Assembly: GCA_964573705.1 (NCBI GenBank)
Contig: CAZNLT010000044.1
Location: 1 to 38,246 of the forward strand
DNA length: 38,246 nt
DNA from: JAABSQ01 sp964573705
Lineage (GTDB): Bacteria; Desulfobacterota; Desulfobacteria; Desulfobacterales; Desulfococcaceae
Direction of reading: 5' to 3'
Shown: piece after piece, positions 16,090-23,246 of the stretch
Layout of the letters: the number at the start of each line of letters is the position of its first letter
Numbering within the stretch: position 1 is the first letter of the stretch
Notes under the pieces: model-generated
Told to the model about the DNA's origin: nothing
The model's database searches: none
The model's input: the letters and a program-made list of their open reading frames with translations, nothing else
Position numbers and translations under genes: made by a program

Positions 16090-16929
16090 TTATCGACGGG
16101 TGGCGTAGAGGTCCTCCTCGCCCAGGTAGGCCTTGATCACCTCGGGGTGGGCCTGGACCTCGCCGGGGGCGCCGTCGACGATCATGTTGCCGAAATTGAG
16201 CACGAAAATTTGGGCGGACAGGTCCATGACCACCCCCATGTCGTGCTCCACCAGCAGGCAGGTGACCTTCCACCGAGGCTCTTCATTGACATCCAGGATG
16301 AACCGGGCCATATCCTCCACCTCTTCCAGGTTGAGACCGGCCAGGGGTTCGTCCAGAATCAGCAGCTCCGGTTCCAGGGCCAGCGCCCGACCCAGCTCCA
16401 CCCGCTTCTGCAGTCCGTACGGCAGCATGCCCACCGGCTGGTGGCGAATGTGCTCGATCTCCAGCAGGTCGATGATCTGGGACTCGATGAATTCCCGGTG
16501 CTCGATCTCTTCCCGGGAGGTTTTGCCGGCATAGACCGCGCCGCTCAGGATCCCCGATTTGAAGTGAAGATGGCGGCCCAGCCGTATGTTGTCGAGCACG
16601 CTCAAGCCGCCGAAAACTTCCACCTTCTGAAAGGTGCGGGCCATCCCGAGTTTTGCCCGCCGGTGGGGATTGAGATGATTGATGCGCTCGCCTTTGTAGA
16701 AAATTTCCCCTTCCTGGGGCCGATAAAGCCCGTTGATGCAGTTGAGCATGACCGTTTTGCCGGCCCCGTTGGGCCCGATGATGGAATGAATCTCTCCTTT
16801 TCGAATCTGAAGACTGACCCCCTGAAGCGCGTTCACCTTGCCGAATCGCATGTGAACGTCTTTGATTTCGAGCAGCAGGACTTCATTTTCATCGGGGTTT
16901 TCTCTTGAATCTCCTGTCTCCGTCGGCAC
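16090..16929 (-). CDS. livG: Liv-type ABC transporter, ATP-binding protein LivG
   Basis: 279 residues with a GTG start at 16929, supported by AAGGAGG just upstream. Walker A is GPNGAGKT at 52-59, with the LivG-type insertion after ARTFQKVEVFGGLSVLDNIR. The signature region LPYGLQKRVELGRALALEPE is followed by Walker B LLILDEPLAGLN and the switch His in VEHDMGVVMDL. The signature reads YGLQKRVE rather than SGGQ, a common variation in this family. It is the first gene of the minus-strand operon livG-ligase-livH-livM-binding protein-livF. The first 15 residues are an acidic extension not needed for the fold. Confidence 0.92.
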   Translation of the reverse strand: MPTETGDSRENPDENEVLLLEIKDVHMRFGKVNALQGVSLQIRKGEIHSIIGPNGAGKTVMLNCINGLYRPQEGEIFYKGERINHLNPHRRAKLGMARTFQKVEVFGGLSVLDNIRLGRHLHFKSGILSGAVYAGKTSREEIEHREFIESQIIDLLEIEHIRHQPVGMLPYGLQKRVELGRALALEPELLILDEPLAGLNLEEVEDMARFILDVNEEPRWKVTCLLVEHDMGVVMDLSAQIFVLNFGNMIVDGAPGEVQAHPEVIKAYLGEEDLYATRR

Positions 16930-17468
16930 CCTGCCTCCTTCTACTGGACTTTGGTTGACCCTGTCGTTGTAAAAATTGAGCGATCGATCAATCCTGATAG
17001 CAAATAACCCGCGCCTCAGGACCCGTCTACTGCGCCCGCTTCATATCACCAGTCGTATTGAAGAACGGTCTTTCGCCTGTCTGCAGCCTGCAAACCGGTA
17101 TCCCTCGGCCGCCGGAAATCCGGCTGGAAACGGGAAAATATCGGAATTTCCACCTCCGGTCGGAATAGAGAAATACCGGCTTGCCGAGGGTGGGGAATTG
17201 TCTCTATAACCCCAAACCAGTTATTATTTATAAGCATACAAAATATCTGAATGAAATTCATCACGTGAAATTTTGTATATTATGTGTCAGCGGTTTAGTC
17301 AAGTAGTTTTTGGTTCTTTACATGAAAAACGACCCCCGAATTCACGCTCTGCCGATTTTTTCCCCAAAAGGATATTTTAGGATTGACAAATGGATTTCAT
17401 TGACGTATTGGGAGATGAGCATAATTAATGAAACTGTAAGAAACCATGCGAACGTTTATTCGTATGCC

Positions 17469-17508
17469 GCAAGTACAAACGGCAAGTACAATCGGCCGGC
17501 AAGTATAA
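17469..17508. repeat. Three short direct repeats (GCAAGTAYAA)
   Basis: GCAAGTACAA occurs at 17469-17478 and 17482-17491, and GCAAGTATAA at 17499-17508, spaced 13 and 17 bp apart. They could be a protein-binding array or a small tandem duplication; no replication or partition gene is adjacent. Confidence 0.6.
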
Positions 17509-17537
17509 ACCGAAATGACCCGCCCCGAGGGCACTCA

Positions 17538-17687
17538 TCAGACCGGTTCTGCTGATGCAGGTTCTTCTAATTCTTTTTCAAGATTAAGTCTTACGCAGTT
17601 GATTGTTTCACCGACATACCCTCTTTTTTCCCCCAAGGAACTCCCATCTCCATCCCGAATTCCGAAGCAAGAACTATCTTTCGGCAT
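17538..17687 (-). CDS. Possible small protein of 49 residues
   Basis: An ORF from the ATG at 17687 to the TGA at 17538. The composition looks protein-like in its second half (GYVGETINCVRLNLEKELEE). Upstream there is only a weak CGGAAA, and no homologue comes to mind. The surrounding DNA is AT-rich and otherwise non-coding. It could be the tail of a decayed gene instead of a complete one. Confidence 0.3.
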   Translation of the reverse strand: MPKDSSCFGIRDGDGSSLGEKRGYVGETINCVRLNLEKELEEPASAEPV

Positions 17688-17738
17688 TTTCCGATTTATC
17701 AAGATCATGCTCCCGCCTCTGCCGTGGTATCGGCTTTG

Positions 17739-17766
17739 GGTATGTCGATTCCTGCGGAATCATACC
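17739..17766. other. Hairpin in intergenic DNA
   Basis: GGTATG and ATTCC (17739-17744, 17748-17752) pair with GGAAT and CATACC (17756-17766) around a TGC loop, with a three-base bulge. There is no T-run after it. It precedes the small ORF at 17843 and may be part of its leader or a remnant of a mobile repeat. Confidence 0.45.
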
Positions 17767-17842
17767 GATAAACTGTTAGGTCCACTTACAATTACCAGAT
17801 TCAAAAAAAAGAAAACATTGTGAAGAAAGGCAACCCGATTAG

Positions 17843-18013
17843 ATGAATATCGTCAAAAGAAATGAAATTGAAGCGAAACTTCGAAAGCTGATGGAACTGA
17901 ACGCGAAAGAAGAGACCGAGGTCGACGTCCTCTCCGAATGCCGGCCCCCCGCGTGCAACGTGATCCGAAGAAGAAAAGGGGAAAAAGACAAGCGCATCTA
18001 TGCCATGGAGTAA
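17843..18013 (+). CDS. Small basic protein of unknown function
   Basis: 56 residues (MNIVKRNEIEAKLRKLMELN at the start, ending VIRRRKGEKDKRIYAME). A charged helix is followed by a Cys-containing segment (SECRPPACNV) and a basic tail. AAAGG lies about 12 bp before the ATG, somewhat far. It is followed at once by a perfect 9-bp hairpin. Its location 120 bp before a cold-shock gene on the same strand suggests, but does not prove, joint transcription. No function recognised. Confidence 0.5.
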   Translation: MNIVKRNEIEAKLRKLMELNAKEETEVDVLSECRPPACNVIRRRKGEKDKRIYAME

Positions 18014-18018
18014 AACGT

Positions 18019-18044
18019 GAAAGCCGCGGTGAAAAGCGGCTTTC
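18019..18044 (+). terminator. Perfect 9-bp hairpin without T-run
   Basis: GAAAGCCGC pairs exactly with GCGGCTTTC around an eight-base loop, 5 bp after the small gene's stop. The absence of a following T-run makes it a weak terminator candidate. It may instead be a processing or leader structure ahead of the cold-shock gene. Confidence 0.45.
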
Positions 18045-18063
18045 GCTGTAGCAAACCGGTTGT

Positions 18064-18084
18064 CGGCCGGGATGTTCCCGGCCG
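18064..18084 (+). other. Leader hairpin of the cold-shock gene
   Basis: CGGCCGGG pairs perfectly with CCCGGCCG around ATGTT, 47 bp before the cold-shock start codon. Cold-shock mRNAs commonly have structured leaders that govern stability and translation with temperature; a similar role here is inferred. Confidence 0.45.
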
Positions 18085-18131
18085 ATGTGCCGGTGAAATA
18101 AAGGGGTATCATGGAGAAGGAGGTAGAAACA

Positions 18132-18332
18132 ATGGCAAACGGTGTAGTCAAATGGTTTAACGACAAAAAGGGGTACGGGTTTATCGAGAATGAACAAGGC
18201 GGAGATGTCTTCGTCCATTACTCGGCGATCTCTATGAGCGGCTTTAAGACCCTGGCCGAAGGGGACCAGGTCTCTTTTGAGATCGAACAGGGAGACAAGG
18301 GGCCGGCTGCGGCCAATGTCTTGAAGCAGTAA
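18132..18332 (+). CDS. Cold-shock protein (CspA family)
   Basis: 66 residues, one OB-fold cold-shock domain that binds single-stranded RNA or DNA. RNP1 KGYGFI and RNP2 DVFVHY are both present, after the opening GVVKWFNDK. The start is the ATG at 18132 because AAGGAGG (18118-18124) is correctly placed before it. An upstream in-frame ATG at 18111 would put that site inside the gene. A terminator follows directly. The structured leader suggests post-transcriptional control. Confidence 0.95.
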   Translation: MANGVVKWFNDKKGYGFIENEQGGDVFVHYSAISMSGFKTLAEGDQVSFEIEQGDKGPAAANVLKQ

Positions 18333-18354
18333 CCTGGTTTTTAAATGGCTGCGG

Positions 18355-18389
18355 GGCATCTTGCCGGATCCGGGCAGGATGCCTTTTTT
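18355..18389 (+). terminator. Terminator of the cold-shock gene
   Basis: GGCATC (18355-18360) pairs with GATGCC (18378-18383), extended inward by TGCC with GGCA, followed by six T. Confidence 0.9.
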
Positions 18390-18655
18390 GTTTGGGGCGG
18401 ACCGGATTTCCATTTGAAGCCCGATACCCTTATGCATGCAGTGTCTGCTGCTTGCATTCGATCGAATCGTACCCGTCATGTGCTCAGGGGAGAGCGCATA
18501 ATCGGCGCCTATCCGGCCGGTGCGATCCGCTCCGCAGCAAACCTTAGCCCAAAAAGTGAAGCGATTTCAGTTTCACCGGGTCTTTTCGGTCAAAGCCCAT
18601 TTTCATGGGGATATGGTGAATCGTTAATAATTCATTCAAACAAGGAGGAAAACGG

Positions 18656-20254
18656 ATGAAGTGTTACAGGCTGTTTGTTGCTATAGCGGCGGTTTTTTTT
18701 ATCATGTCCTGTCTGGCCTATGCCGGGGCGGACGACTTGGCCAAACAGGCCGATAAAATCGTCCGTGATGCGGAACGGAATATGTTCAGCGGCAAGAATG
18801 AGGAGGCGGACGGCTTGCTCAAGGAAGCTGCGACCCTGATTGATCAAATCAAGGCGGCAGACCCGGAAAACAAGCGTATCGTGAGTGTGGAAAGAAAGTA
18901 TGATCAAGTGCGGAAAAATTTGGACAAAAAACTGAAACCGGCGGCAGCTGTCTCTTCCGGGGGCGGAGTCAATTTGCCTCAGAAACCGGAAACCAAGACC
19001 GCACCAGCAGTATCCGGTAAGTCAGCCACCACACCGGCGTTACCGGCAGTATCTGACAAAGCGAGCGGTGGTGCGGTCAAGCTGCCCGGTGGGGTCAGCA
19101 AGAGGCTCAGGGATATCGGCGCTGAACTTAACAAAGCGGAAAGGTATCTGCCCGGAAATGTGAAACAGGCCCAGTATATCCTCAGTCAGGCCAATTATTT
19201 GTTTCAAGAGATCGATCAACAGTATCGCGGGCAGTTTGATCCGTCCCATCCGGATTACTCTGCGGCCCGGGAACGGTATGACAGAATGACGGCCGAATCT
19301 GCCGGCCAGGAAGCAGCAGAAGAAGAGGCCAAAGCCGAGGCCCAGGCCGCCGACAATGCCAGAGAAAAACAGTCCCGGGAATGGATCAGCCGGTTCCAGG
19401 CATACCTGTCCTCCCCCGGCATAGAGGGCCATAACCCGGATCTGATAGTGTTTGTTCCGGGGACGTCTGAACCGGAAAAGTTCGGTGACGCCTATGCACG
19501 CTATGAAGCGTTCAAGGCATTTTATGAGGAATACAAAAATACGGATTTTCCTGCTGGCAGGACCGACAAGCTGATCGACCTGGCCGACAAAAAAACACCT
19601 GCCCACATCAAGTATTTTGAAGAAGGATTTTCTGACCGGGTCGTGTCGGTGACCGGTTATGCAGAAAAAGAGATCGATGATGCCACGGCATACCTGGAAA
19701 GAGATAACGGTTGGAAATCCGATAGCACCGTTAAACCCTATCTGATTGATCACAAACGGATGAGTGCGATCCAAGGTGCCGTAAAGAATGTGAATGCGGC
19801 CCTGCCGGCTGATGATCCCACCCGCAAGCGAGTCCTGGGGAAGTTCGAAACCCTGGCGGCCAAAGACAAAGCAAACCGGGAAATTCGAAAACAAAGAACC
19901 TTTATGAAGCCGGACCGCTACAAGGGAAAAGATATCAAGGAGTTGAAGAACAAGGCGGAATCCCTGGTAAAAAACGATGCCAAAGAAGGGGGAACGCCCT
20001 TACGGACGACACTTATCTCAGAAAACTGGGATGAACAGACTGTGGAGGAATGGACCGACACCTCCAAAACAACCTGGCGCAGACGAATCACTCGCAGCAT
20101 CACCGCCCAGGTAGCCGCCAGGACCAGCGACGGTGTCCGATGCATCACCGTGGCCCTGGCCAAAGACAAACAGAGTGACGGCTCTTGGGGACCGCTTTAC
20201 GGGAACCTGCATCAGTATTCGGAACCTATGCTCGAAGCCAACGTACAGAAATAA
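18656..20254 (+). CDS. Exported protein of unknown function, helix-rich
   Basis: 532 residues with strong AAGGAGGAAAA before the ATG. The N-terminal 24 residues are a signal sequence (MKCYRLFVAIAAVFFIMSCL, then AYAG). Cleavage after AYAG or lipidation at Cys19 are both possible. Next come a helical segment rich in Lys and Glu (30-100), a low-complexity Ala/Pro/Lys/Ser linker with two similar KPETKTAPAVSG / KSATTPALPAVSD repeats (about 115-140), a second helical region (about 150-235) with EEEAKAEAQAADNAREK, and a C-terminal half with many basic and acidic residues. No known domain or catalytic motif is recognised. It stands alone between two terminators, with a 266-bp leader in which I see no clear promoter. 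The codon choice is less GC-biased than in the metabolic genes around it. Confidence 0.75.
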   Translation: MKCYRLFVAIAAVFFIMSCLAYAGADDLAKQADKIVRDAERNMFSGKNEEADGLLKEAATLIDQIKAADPENKRIVSVERKYDQVRKNLDKKLKPAAAVSSGGGVNLPQKPETKTAPAVSGKSATTPALPAVSDKASGGAVKLPGGVSKRLRDIGAELNKAERYLPGNVKQAQYILSQANYLFQEIDQQYRGQFDPSHPDYSAARERYDRMTAESAGQEAAEEEAKAEAQAADNAREKQSREWISRFQAYLSSPGIEGHNPDLIVFVPGTSEPEKFGDAYARYEAFKAFYEEYKNTDFPAGRTDKLIDLADKKTPAHIKYFEEGFSDRVVSVTGYAEKEIDDATAYLERDNGWKSDSTVKPYLIDHKRMSAIQGAVKNVNAALPADDPTRKRVLGKFETLAAKDKANREIRKQRTFMKPDRYKGKDIKELKNKAESLVKNDAKEGGTPLRTTLISENWDEQTVEEWTDTSKTTWRRRITRSITAQVAARTSDGVRCITVALAKDKQSDGSWGPLYGNLHQYSEPMLEANVQK

Positions 20255-20271
20255 ATTTAATAATGTCAGAT

Positions 20272-20294
20272 CGGGGGATGCAGTCTATCCCCCG
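20272..20294 (+). terminator. Terminator-like hairpin after the exported protein gene
   Basis: CGGGGGAT (20272-20279) pairs exactly with ATCCCCCG (20287-20294) around seven bases. An AT-rich tract follows, though the first T-run is some 20 bp away. Confidence 0.6.
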
Positions 20295-20738
20295 AATATT
20301 ATTCCTGAATTATTTTTTAGCGTTATTTTATGCATCCCGGGCTGAGTATGACTTGGCCTTGTCAGGGAACCAAATTTGGACAAACTTTCCCATGGCGTTT
20401 TTTTTAACGCAGATATCGTGATGAGCAACATTGGAATTTTTTTAGTCAGATATTCACAAAAAATTTATAAGTGTGATCTCTTTAATATTGCGGGTCAATG
20501 ATGATTATCCACTGCTTGAGCTTTCTGAGGCTGAAAAAATTTATCATACCAATGCTATGGTAAAGCTGATATGGTCGATTTATTCAAGGATGGTGATTGC
20601 ATTTGTGATTGAGTTTTGGAATATGTAATCAGATAACATGCAACTTTACAAGATGGATGGAAACACACATGCAATTTTTCGGTCGGTTGGCATGTTAATT
20701 CCCAAAAGAGACGTCAATTCCATAGAGGATTGGAACAT
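20295..20738. other. AT-rich intergenic stretch, probably decayed DNA
   Basis: About 440 bp, clearly more AT-rich than the flanks. One open stretch, 20473-20628 on the plus strand (51 codons from a GTG), reads LRVNDDYPLLELSEAEKIYH and ends FVIEFWNM. It looks protein-like but has no ribosome binding site and no family I recognise. I treat it as a possible gene fragment and not as a gene. Confidence 0.4.
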
Positions 20739-21050
20739 ATGACAGAACAGAAAGTGAGTTTCCCTCCTGCCGACTTTTCTCATACTGTGCTCCCGGTCGT
20801 GAATAAGACTGTGCTTCGTATGGGACTCGCTGGTAACTATGGACTTGATTTTACTGATATCAGTTGGTCCGCTGATCGCGGGGCAAATTACTGGGTATGG
20901 GGAAGAGGTTTCGGAAAAGTCACAGACGGAATCAGGGAATTCATTAAGAGTGATCATGAGAACCATGTGGTTGCCATGCTCGGGTGGGGCTATTTTGGCT
21001 GGCAGGTAAAGCGCAGTGAGGTGTCGGCATGCGAACATGGACGGGATTGA
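20739..21050 (+). pseudogene. Truncated aldo/keto reductase N-terminus
   Basis: The ATG at 20739 has AGAGGA nine bases upstream. The product starts FSHTVLPVVNKTVLRMGLAG and continues NYGLDFTDISWSADRGANYW and FGKVTDGIREFIKSDHENHV. This matches the first strand-helix units of aldo/keto reductases, in which a tyrosine-bearing NYG segment and a DRG-N-F/Y turn are usual. After about 100 codons it stops in CEHGRD, where a family member of roughly 250-330 residues should continue. The last codons overlap the start of the PEP carboxylase remnant in another frame. A deletion seems to have joined the front of one gene to the other. Confidence 0.7.
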
Positions 21051-22217
21051 ACATTGAAGCGGAAGGAAGCGGAATTTCAGGACCCCTCAGCTACCAGGTC
21101 AACCTTTTGGGCGCCCTGCTGGGCCAGGTCATTCGGGAACAGGCCGGAAAAGAAGTGTTCGACCTGGTGGAGGATCTCAGAAACCGCTGCAAGGCGTTGG
21201 AAAACGGGCCCGAGGGGGCCGGATACGAACCGGTGGAGGAAATCCTCGCCGGGCTCAGTCTGGACCGGCTTTTCTGGTTGATCCGTTCTTACACCGCCTT
21301 TTTCAACCTGGTCAACGAAGCCGAACGGCAGGAGATCATCCGCATCAACCGGGAAGCCGAACGGGACGAAACCCTGGAGACGGCCCGGGATGCCGTCGAT
21401 CGGGACGAGGGTTCGGTCGGCGCCTACATCGTCAGCATGACCCACACCGGCAGGGAGGCGCCTGGAGCAGATCGTCAACGCAATCCTCGGCACCATTCAC
21501 GACACCGAGTGCGACCTGGGCTGCAGCCCGGAGATGACCGCCATGATGTCGGCCATCGCGGACCGGTCCATGGCTGCCTATCGGGAATTGATCGACGACC
21601 CGGAATTCTGGGAATGGTATAAAGAGATCACCCCCATCGAACAGATCAGCCACCTGCCCATCGCCTCCCGCCCGGTCTCCCGCAAATCAGCCCAAGAGGT
21701 GGCCTTCGACGATCTTCGGGCCATCCCCTGGGTCTTTTCCTGGACCCAGACCCGCTACAACCTGCCGGGCTGGTACGGCATGGGCAAGGCCCTGGCCGAC
21801 CTCATCAACGAAGACGAAGGCAATCTGGCTCGATTCCAGGAGATGTGGAAAAACTGGGCCTTTTTCAATACGGTGCTGGACAATGCCCAGCGGGAAATGA
21901 CCCGGGCCCGTCTGGAAATCGCGGTCCGGTACGGGAGCCTGTCCGAGCGGAACTTCCATGACCGGATCGCGGCGGATTTCGACCAGGCCCGACAGGTGAT
22001 CCTCTCCATCACCGGCCGGAAGGCGTTGATGGACAACCACCCGGTGATTCAAAAATCGATTCGATTGCGAAACCCCTACACCGATGTGCTCAATCTGGTG
22101 CAAATCGAACTCCTGCGCCGCTGGCGGAATGCCTCGGATGAGGATCGCGGACCGCTGCGCCACGCCCTGTTTTTGAGCATCAACGGCATCGCCGCCGCCA
22201 TGCAGAGCACCGGATAA
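21029..22217 (+). pseudogene. ppc: PEP carboxylase remnant with large internal deletions
   Basis: Two ends of phosphoenolpyruvate carboxylase are recognisable. Up to about 21400 the frame reads PLSYQVNLLGALLGQVIREQ and AFFNLVNEAERQEIIRINRE, the enzyme's N-terminus. A short piece SVGAYIVSMTHTG (about 21415-21450) resembles a mid-protein segment. Then the frame changes and RRLEQIVNAILGTIHDTECD leads into the intact C-terminus (EFWEWYKEITPIEQISHLPI, ASRPVSRKSAQEVAFDDLRA, IPWVFSWTQTRYNLPGWYGM and the terminal SINGIAAAMQSTG). Only about 395 codons remain of the usual 850-950, without the catalytic His and Arg/Gly-rich loops. At least two deletions and one frame change are needed. It cannot encode an active enzyme. 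Confidence 0.85.
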
Positions 22218-22315
22218 TCCAATCCGCGGATCCGCATGATCTGCGAAAACGAAGGAAAGTCGGGCGAATACCGATCTTCATGGCTCAAACTACGTATTTT
22301 AAATCGAAATTCCGC

Positions 22316-22344
22316 TTGACATCCCGCAGGTTCACTTATATAGT
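22316..22344 (+). promoter_or_regulatory. Strong sigma-70 promoter of the GntR gene
   Basis: TTGACA (22316-22321), 17-bp spacer, TATAGT (22339-22344): a perfect -35 and a five-of-six -10 at ideal spacing, 48 bp before the GntR start codon. Confidence 0.8.
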
Positions 22345-22354
22345 TGTCTATACA
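22345..22354. promoter_or_regulatory. Probable GntR/HutC operator
   Basis: TGTCTATACA contains the HutC-subfamily core GT-N-TA-N-AC, directly downstream of the -10 box and over the expected start of transcription. A further near-palindrome, ATATATACAT, follows. The regulator encoded just downstream most likely binds here and represses itself; that is inferred from position and motif. Confidence 0.65.
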
Positions 22355-22391
22355 TATATACATAAAAGAAACCTGTGCAGCGGAGAAACCG

Positions 22392-23180
22392 ATGGATATC
22401 ATACGCCGGGACATGACCCCGCGATACTATAAAATTTACGAAGAGCTTCATAAATCCCTAACCGAAGGCAAGTACAAAGAAGGAGACCGGTTTCCCAGCG
22501 AACACGAACTGTGTCAACGGTACCAGGTGAGCCGAGGAACGGTGCGGGAGGCCATGAAACTGCTGTTTCAAGAAGGGCTGGTGAAGCGGGAACAGGGGCG
22601 GGGCTCCTTCGTCACCCTGAAGCACAAAATCGAACAGAACGCCCGCCGGTTGATGGGGTTTACCGAACTGATGAGCCGGCACGGGAAACAGGCCTCCGCC
22701 AAGCTGTTGGAGGTTCGCACCGGTCCGCCGCCGGAGCCGATTCGGGAGATTCTCGGCCTGGAAGCTTCGGCCGAAACGGTGCAGGTTCGGCGGCTTCGGT
22801 TCGGGGATGACGAACCGCTCATCATCGAACGTTCCTATTTCGTGCATGCCCTGTTCGAACCGTTGCTGAAATTCGATCTGGAGCAGGAATCGATCTATGA
22901 AGTCCTGTATCGGGAGACCAACCTCACTCTCGGCACCGCCCAACAGTCCATCGAAGCGGTAACGGCCACCCCGTCGGACGGCCGGCTGTTGAATATCAAC
23001 CCGGGCAGTCCTCTTCTGTTGATCAAGCGGTTGATCAGGACCGAATCGGGGAAAAAATTCCAGTATTCCGAGGATCTGTACCGAAGCGACAAGCTCAGCT
23101 TCACCATACGTACCATGCCCTATGATGAATACCGAAAGGATTTTGCAGGCCCGATCGGACTGGCCGCCAAAAACGGCTGA
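22392..23180 (+). CDS. GntR-family regulator, HutC subfamily (UTRA domain)
   Basis: 262 residues from the ATG at 22392, with GGAG six bases upstream. An in-frame ATG at 22344 lies in the operator and is rejected. Residues about 8-75 are the winged helix-turn-helix (YYKIYEELHKSLTEGKYKEG, RFPSEHELCQRYQVSRGTVR, EAMKLLFQEGLVKREQGRGS). Residues about 95-245 are the UTRA effector domain (ASAETVQVRRLRFGDDEPLI with the usual IERSYFV, then GTAQQSIEAVTA). The regulator has its own strong promoter and operator and is followed by pyruvate kinase on the same strand after 66 bp. It may therefore control pyk in response to a metabolite. Effector unknown. Confidence 0.92.
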   Translation: MDIIRRDMTPRYYKIYEELHKSLTEGKYKEGDRFPSEHELCQRYQVSRGTVREAMKLLFQEGLVKREQGRGSFVTLKHKIEQNARRLMGFTELMSRHGKQASAKLLEVRTGPPPEPIREILGLEASAETVQVRRLRFGDDEPLIIERSYFVHALFEPLLKFDLEQESIYEVLYRETNLTLGTAQQSIEAVTATPSDGRLLNINPGSPLLLIKRLIRTESGKKFQYSEDLYRSDKLSFTIRTMPYDEYRKDFAGPIGLAAKNG

Positions 23181-23246
23181 TTTCAGCAGATCGGCGCCGA
23201 CCATTGCATTTGCCTTTCCATACCCATCACTTTCAGGAGGTAGAGA

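Larger units (their letters stand above)
16930..17842. other. AT-rich intergenic region between the liv operon and the cold-shock locus
   Basis: About 900 bp without a large gene, visibly richer in A and T than its flanks, especially 17200-17470. Its right half carries one small minus-strand ORF, a set of short direct repeats and a hairpin, listed separately. Around 17238-17278 TACAAAAT and ATTTTGTA form an inverted repeat around a CACGTG. CCCTCGGC near 17102 can pair with GCCGAGGG near 17183. The liv promoter must lie here on the minus strand, but I cannot place it confidently. The composition suggests acquired or decayed DNA. Confidence 0.5.

Noticed and set aside
16976..17209. 77-codon plus-strand ORF in the intergenic region
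   Set aside because: No ribosome binding site, no family resemblance, and the stretch is dominated by short inverted repeats.
20473..20628. 51-codon GTG-started ORF in AT-rich DNA
   Set aside because: Protein-like composition but no ribosome binding site, ATG start or recognisable family; noted only as a possible fragment.
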